Of a stretch of DNA of 26,365 nucleotides, positions 24,203 through 26,365 are shown one piece after another. Source of the DNA: an uncultured Pseudomonadota bacterium. Lineage in GTDB: Bacteria > Pseudomonadota > Gammaproteobacteria > Burkholderiales > Casimicrobiaceae. The position numbers and the translations under genes were made by a program. The stretch's first letter is position 1. Every line of letters begins with the position of its first letter. The DNA lies in NCBI GenBank assembly GCA_937958295.1, contig CALFEY010000314.1:1-26365 (forward strand). Reading direction: 5' to 3'. Below the pieces are notes generated by a model. The model did not search any database. It saw only the letters and a program-made list of their open reading frames with translations, and had not been told where the DNA came from.

Positions 24203-24946
24203 GTGGACAACATTCGCAAGACGCGGCGCCTCGGTCTCCTGCTGCCATCGTCGAATTCCACGCAGGAGCCGGAGTTCGCGCAGGTATTGCCGCCGGATGT
24301 CTCATTGCACTGCGCGCGGCTCACGCTCAACAACGTCGATGGCGATTCGACGGTGCGCATGGTGGAGGAGCTCGAGCACGAGAGCCGCAAGCTCGCCGAT
24401 GCCGACGTGGGCGTGATCCTGCTCGCGGCCACTGCCCCGACCTCGCGCAAGGGACTGGGCTACGACCGCGAGGTCCAGCGGCGCATCGAGGCGGCCACGG
24501 GCAAGCCTGCCACCACGGCGTCCACCGCCATGCTCGAGGCGTTCCGCACGCTCGGCGTGAAGCGCATCGCACTCGCCGCGCCCTGGAGCGAAGACGTCAA
24601 TCGCGGCGTGGCCGCGTTCATCGAGGCCAACGGGGTCGAGGTGTTGCACCAGTCCGCCCGCGGGGTGGTGCGCAACAACGAAATCGGCGTGCTCGATCCG
24701 CAGACCGCCTACGAGTCGGCCCGAGCGGTGGACCGCCCGGACGCCGACGCCGTGTTCCTCGCCTGCGGCAACTGGTGGGCGATGAGCGTCGTCGACCGTC
24801 TCGAGCGCGAGCTTGGCAAGCCCGTCCTCAGCACGAACATGGTGAGCATGTGGGGCGCGCTGCGCGCGCTCGGCCAGCGCGAACCCATCGTCGGCTACGG
24901 ATCGCTGCTCGACCGACACATGCAAGCACCCTCGGAGGATGCGTGA
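24203..24946 (+). CDS. Maleate isomerase/arylmalonate decarboxylase-like protein with one active-site Cys
   Basis: The 247-residue paralogue has the same layout as the preceding protein: LGLLLPSSNSTQEPEF at the start, LLAATAPTSRKG at the first loop, TTASTAMLEAFRTLGVKRIALAAPW in the middle, and VFLACGNWWAM at the second loop. It keeps the second-loop Cys but not the first, like arylmalonate decarboxylase and unlike maleate isomerase, which uses two. Decarboxylation or racemisation of a substituted malonate or related acid is therefore more likely than cis-trans isomerisation. The start is a GTG with AAGGGG about 6 bases upstream. Its TGA stop overlaps the GTG start of the next gene. Confidence 0.86.
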   Translation: MDNIRKTRRLGLLLPSSNSTQEPEFAQVLPPDVSLHCARLTLNNVDGDSTVRMVEELEHESRKLADADVGVILLAATAPTSRKGLGYDREVQRRIEAATGKPATTASTAMLEAFRTLGVKRIALAAPWSEDVNRGVAAFIEANGVEVLHQSARGVVRNNEIGVLDPQTAYESARAVDRPDADAVFLACGNWWAMSVVDRLERELGKPVLSTNMVSMWGALRALGQREPIVGYGSLLDRHMQAPSEDA

Positions 24947-25917
24947 AAAGACGTACGCTGCTCTGCAGCGCCCTGGTCGCGATGGCCGCCCACGCCGGCT
25001 TCGCCATGGCGCAGGCCCAGCCTTACCCCAACAAGCCTGTGCGACTACTCGTGGGCTTCGCGCCTGGCGGCGGCACCGACGTCACGTCGCGCCTGTTCGC
25101 CACCAAGATCGGCGAGAAGCTCGGCCAGCCGATGGTGGTGGAGAACCGCGCCGGCGCGGCCGGATCGATCGCAGCGGACCTGATCGCCAAGTCCGACCCG
25201 GACGGCTACCGCCTGCTCATGATGGCGAGCGCCACCTTCATCCACGGCGTGCTGTCGAGCAAGGTGCCCTACAACGTGACGCGCGACTTCACGCCGATCA
25301 CGTTCCTCACGCAGGCACCGCTGGTGCTCGTGGTGAGCTCGGACAACAAGGCCAAGAACCTCAAAGAACTGATCGAATGGGCGCGGGCCAAGCCCGACGG
25401 CATCACCTATGCCTCCGACGGGGTCGGCGCCACGTCGCATCTCGCCGGCGAGCTCTTCCAGTCGATGACGAAGCTGAAGCTCATCCACGCGCCGTTCAAG
25501 GGCAACGCGGAGGCGCTGCCGGCCCTGATCAGCGGCCAGATCGACGTGGGCTTTCCTAGCATGGCAACGGTGATGCCCATGCTGCAGGCGGGCAAGCTCC
25601 GCGCCATCGCCGTCACGAGCGCGCAGCGTTCGACGCTGCTGCCGGACGTGCCGTCGCTCGACGAGCTGGGCCTGCGCGGCTTCGACATCTCCGCCTGGTA
25701 CGGCGTGGTGGGGCCGCCCGGGTTGCCCAAGCCGATCGTCGACAAGCTGAACACCGTGATCACCGAGGTCGCGAGCGCGCCCGAGATGAAGGAGCTGGTG
25801 GGCAAGCAGGGGCTCGAGATGCAGATCCGCGGCCCCGAGCAGTTCGCGGCCTATGCGAAGTCGCAGGAGGCGCTGTACTCGAAGGTGGGCAAGGAATCGA
25901 ACATCAAGATGGATTGA
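24943..25917 (+). CDS. Bug/TctC-family periplasmic solute-binding protein, copy 2
   Basis: The 324-residue protein has a Lys-Arg-Arg N-region, a hydrophobic core and a likely AMA|Q cut after residue 23. The Bug signature follows, with Y-P-N-K-P-V-R-L-L-V-G-F-A-P-G-G-G-T-D from 28 and a VVENRAGAAGSIAADLIAK segment. It belongs to the same family as the first gene of the operon but is clearly diverged from it, so the two may bind different ligands. The start is a GTG overlapping the upstream stop by 4 bases (GTGA), with GGAGG 4 bases before it. It is the last gene of the operon and convergent with the hydratase gene, with a 21-base gap between stops. Confidence 0.93.
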   Translation: MKRRTLLCSALVAMAAHAGFAMAQAQPYPNKPVRLLVGFAPGGGTDVTSRLFATKIGEKLGQPMVVENRAGAAGSIAADLIAKSDPDGYRLLMMASATFIHGVLSSKVPYNVTRDFTPITFLTQAPLVLVVSSDNKAKNLKELIEWARAKPDGITYASDGVGATSHLAGELFQSMTKLKLIHAPFKGNAEALPALISGQIDVGFPSMATVMPMLQAGKLRAIAVTSAQRSTLLPDVPSLDELGLRGFDISAWYGVVGPPGLPKPIVDKLNTVITEVASAPEMKELVGKQGLEMQIRGPEQFAAYAKSQEALYSKVGKESNIKMD

Positions 25918-25938
25918 GGCAGGCGCCCTGGCCCGACC

Positions 25939-26365
25939 TCACGCCAGGCGCACCGACAGCTCGCCCAGCGCGCCGTAGGTCGCCCGCACTTCGTCGCCCG
26001 GCACCACCGGGATGGGCGTCACGCACGTCCCGGTGATCACGACCTGGCCGGCCTCCATCGGAAGGCCGAGCAGGCGCAGCTCGTTGACGATCCACGTGAG
26101 CGCGATGCGCGGGTCGCCGAGGGCGTTGGCCCCGCGGCCCTCGTGCCGGGTTTTGCCCACGACGTCGGCTGCCACCGCGTGCGCGGCGAGGTCGAGCGCC
26201 CGCCACGCGGGGCTTGCGGCTTCCCCGAGCACGAAGCGGTGCGCGCAGGCATTGTCCGCGATCAGTTGGGGCGCACCCACGGCACAGAAGTCCTCGTAGC
26301 GCGAATCGGGCAGCTCGAGCGCGGGATGCAGCGAGGCCACTGCGGCCATGACCTCGTCCACCGCA
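25939..26365 (-). CDS. 2-keto-4-pentenoate hydratase/FAH-family protein, C-terminal part
   Basis: The frame stays open to the right edge, so only the last 142 or so codons are seen and the start is outside the window. The piece shows the C-terminal signature of MhpD/HpaH-type hydratases: D-S-R-Y-E-D-F, I-A-D-N-A, K-T-R-H-E-G-R-G-A-N-A-L-G-D-P with W following, and G-Q-V-V-I-T-G-T with a PIPV-x-PGDEV turn. These enzymes add water to 2-hydroxypenta-2,4-dienoate or related dienoates in meta-cleavage pathways, with a divalent metal. Some relatives act as decarboxylases. Its position beside the Bug operon suggests catabolism of a related acid. Confidence 0.85.
   Translation of the reverse strand, partial: AVDEVMAAVASLHPALELPDSRYEDFCAVGAPQLIADNACAHRFVLGEAASPAWRALDLAAHAVAADVVGKTRHEGRGANALGDPRIALTWIVNELRLLGLPMEAGQVVITGTCVTPIPVVPGDEVRATYGALGELSVRLA

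Noticed and set aside
1..26365. Mobile element, phage defence or integrated island
   Set aside because: No transposase, integrase, flanking repeat, tRNA or defence gene is seen, and base composition looks even across the window.

Overview
This is a GC-rich, gene-dense chromosomal segment of Gram-negative type: it has an autotransporter beta-barrel, a lipobox lipoprotein and periplasmic binding proteins. Two Bug/TctC-type binding proteins without membrane partners and the high G+C point to a betaproteobacterium, probably Burkholderiales or a relative. That placement is inferred from gene content only. I saw no rRNA, tRNA, CRISPR array, insertion sequence or prophage gene.

Layout. (1) 43-6506: a 2048-residue autotransporter whose Gly-rich passenger repeats an AQSIGGGGG motif about every 65 residues, followed by a small exported protein. 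(2) 6543-10251: a DoxX-like membrane protein, divergent from a ThDP-dependent decarboxylase-like enzyme and a patatin-like lipoprotein. (3) 10302-15044: an oxidative-stress block on the minus strand (lipase-like hydrolase, ferritin-like protein, large catalase KatE). Upstream of katE is a 50-codon remnant of a zinc alcohol dehydrogenase that keeps only the two ends of the protein. A lone receiver-domain protein follows on the plus strand. (4) 15085-18177: a tightly overlapping minus-strand operon of acyl-CoA dehydrogenase-like protein, PIG-L deacetylase, NodS-like methyltransferase and family 2 glycosyltransferase. (5) 18360-22324: a chloroperoxidase-like hydrolase, a Lys-rich DUF6496 protein, a mini zinc ribbon, a hemerythrin-domain protein, and a coupled GNAT/histidine-phosphatase pair. 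(6) 22490-26365: a Bug protein, two Asp/Glu racemase-maleate isomerase-arylmalonate decarboxylase family proteins, a second Bug protein, and a convergent partial 2-keto-4-pentenoate hydratase.

How the genes may work together. Region 4 reads as one small-molecule pathway. Glycosyl transfer, N-deacetylation and S-adenosylmethionine-dependent methylation echo the NodC/NodB/NodS logic of lipo-chitooligosaccharides, and an acyl-chain oxidoreductase-like protein is added. It is the best candidate here for an undescribed system. It sits between stress genes (catalase, ferritin-like, hemerythrin, DUF6496), which suggests stress or stationary-phase expression. Region 6 looks like uptake and catabolism of a carboxylic acid, with a GT-N3-AC palindrome upstream as a possible GntR-type operator. 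One of its two racemase-fold proteins has no cysteine at all, so it cannot use the family's usual chemistry.
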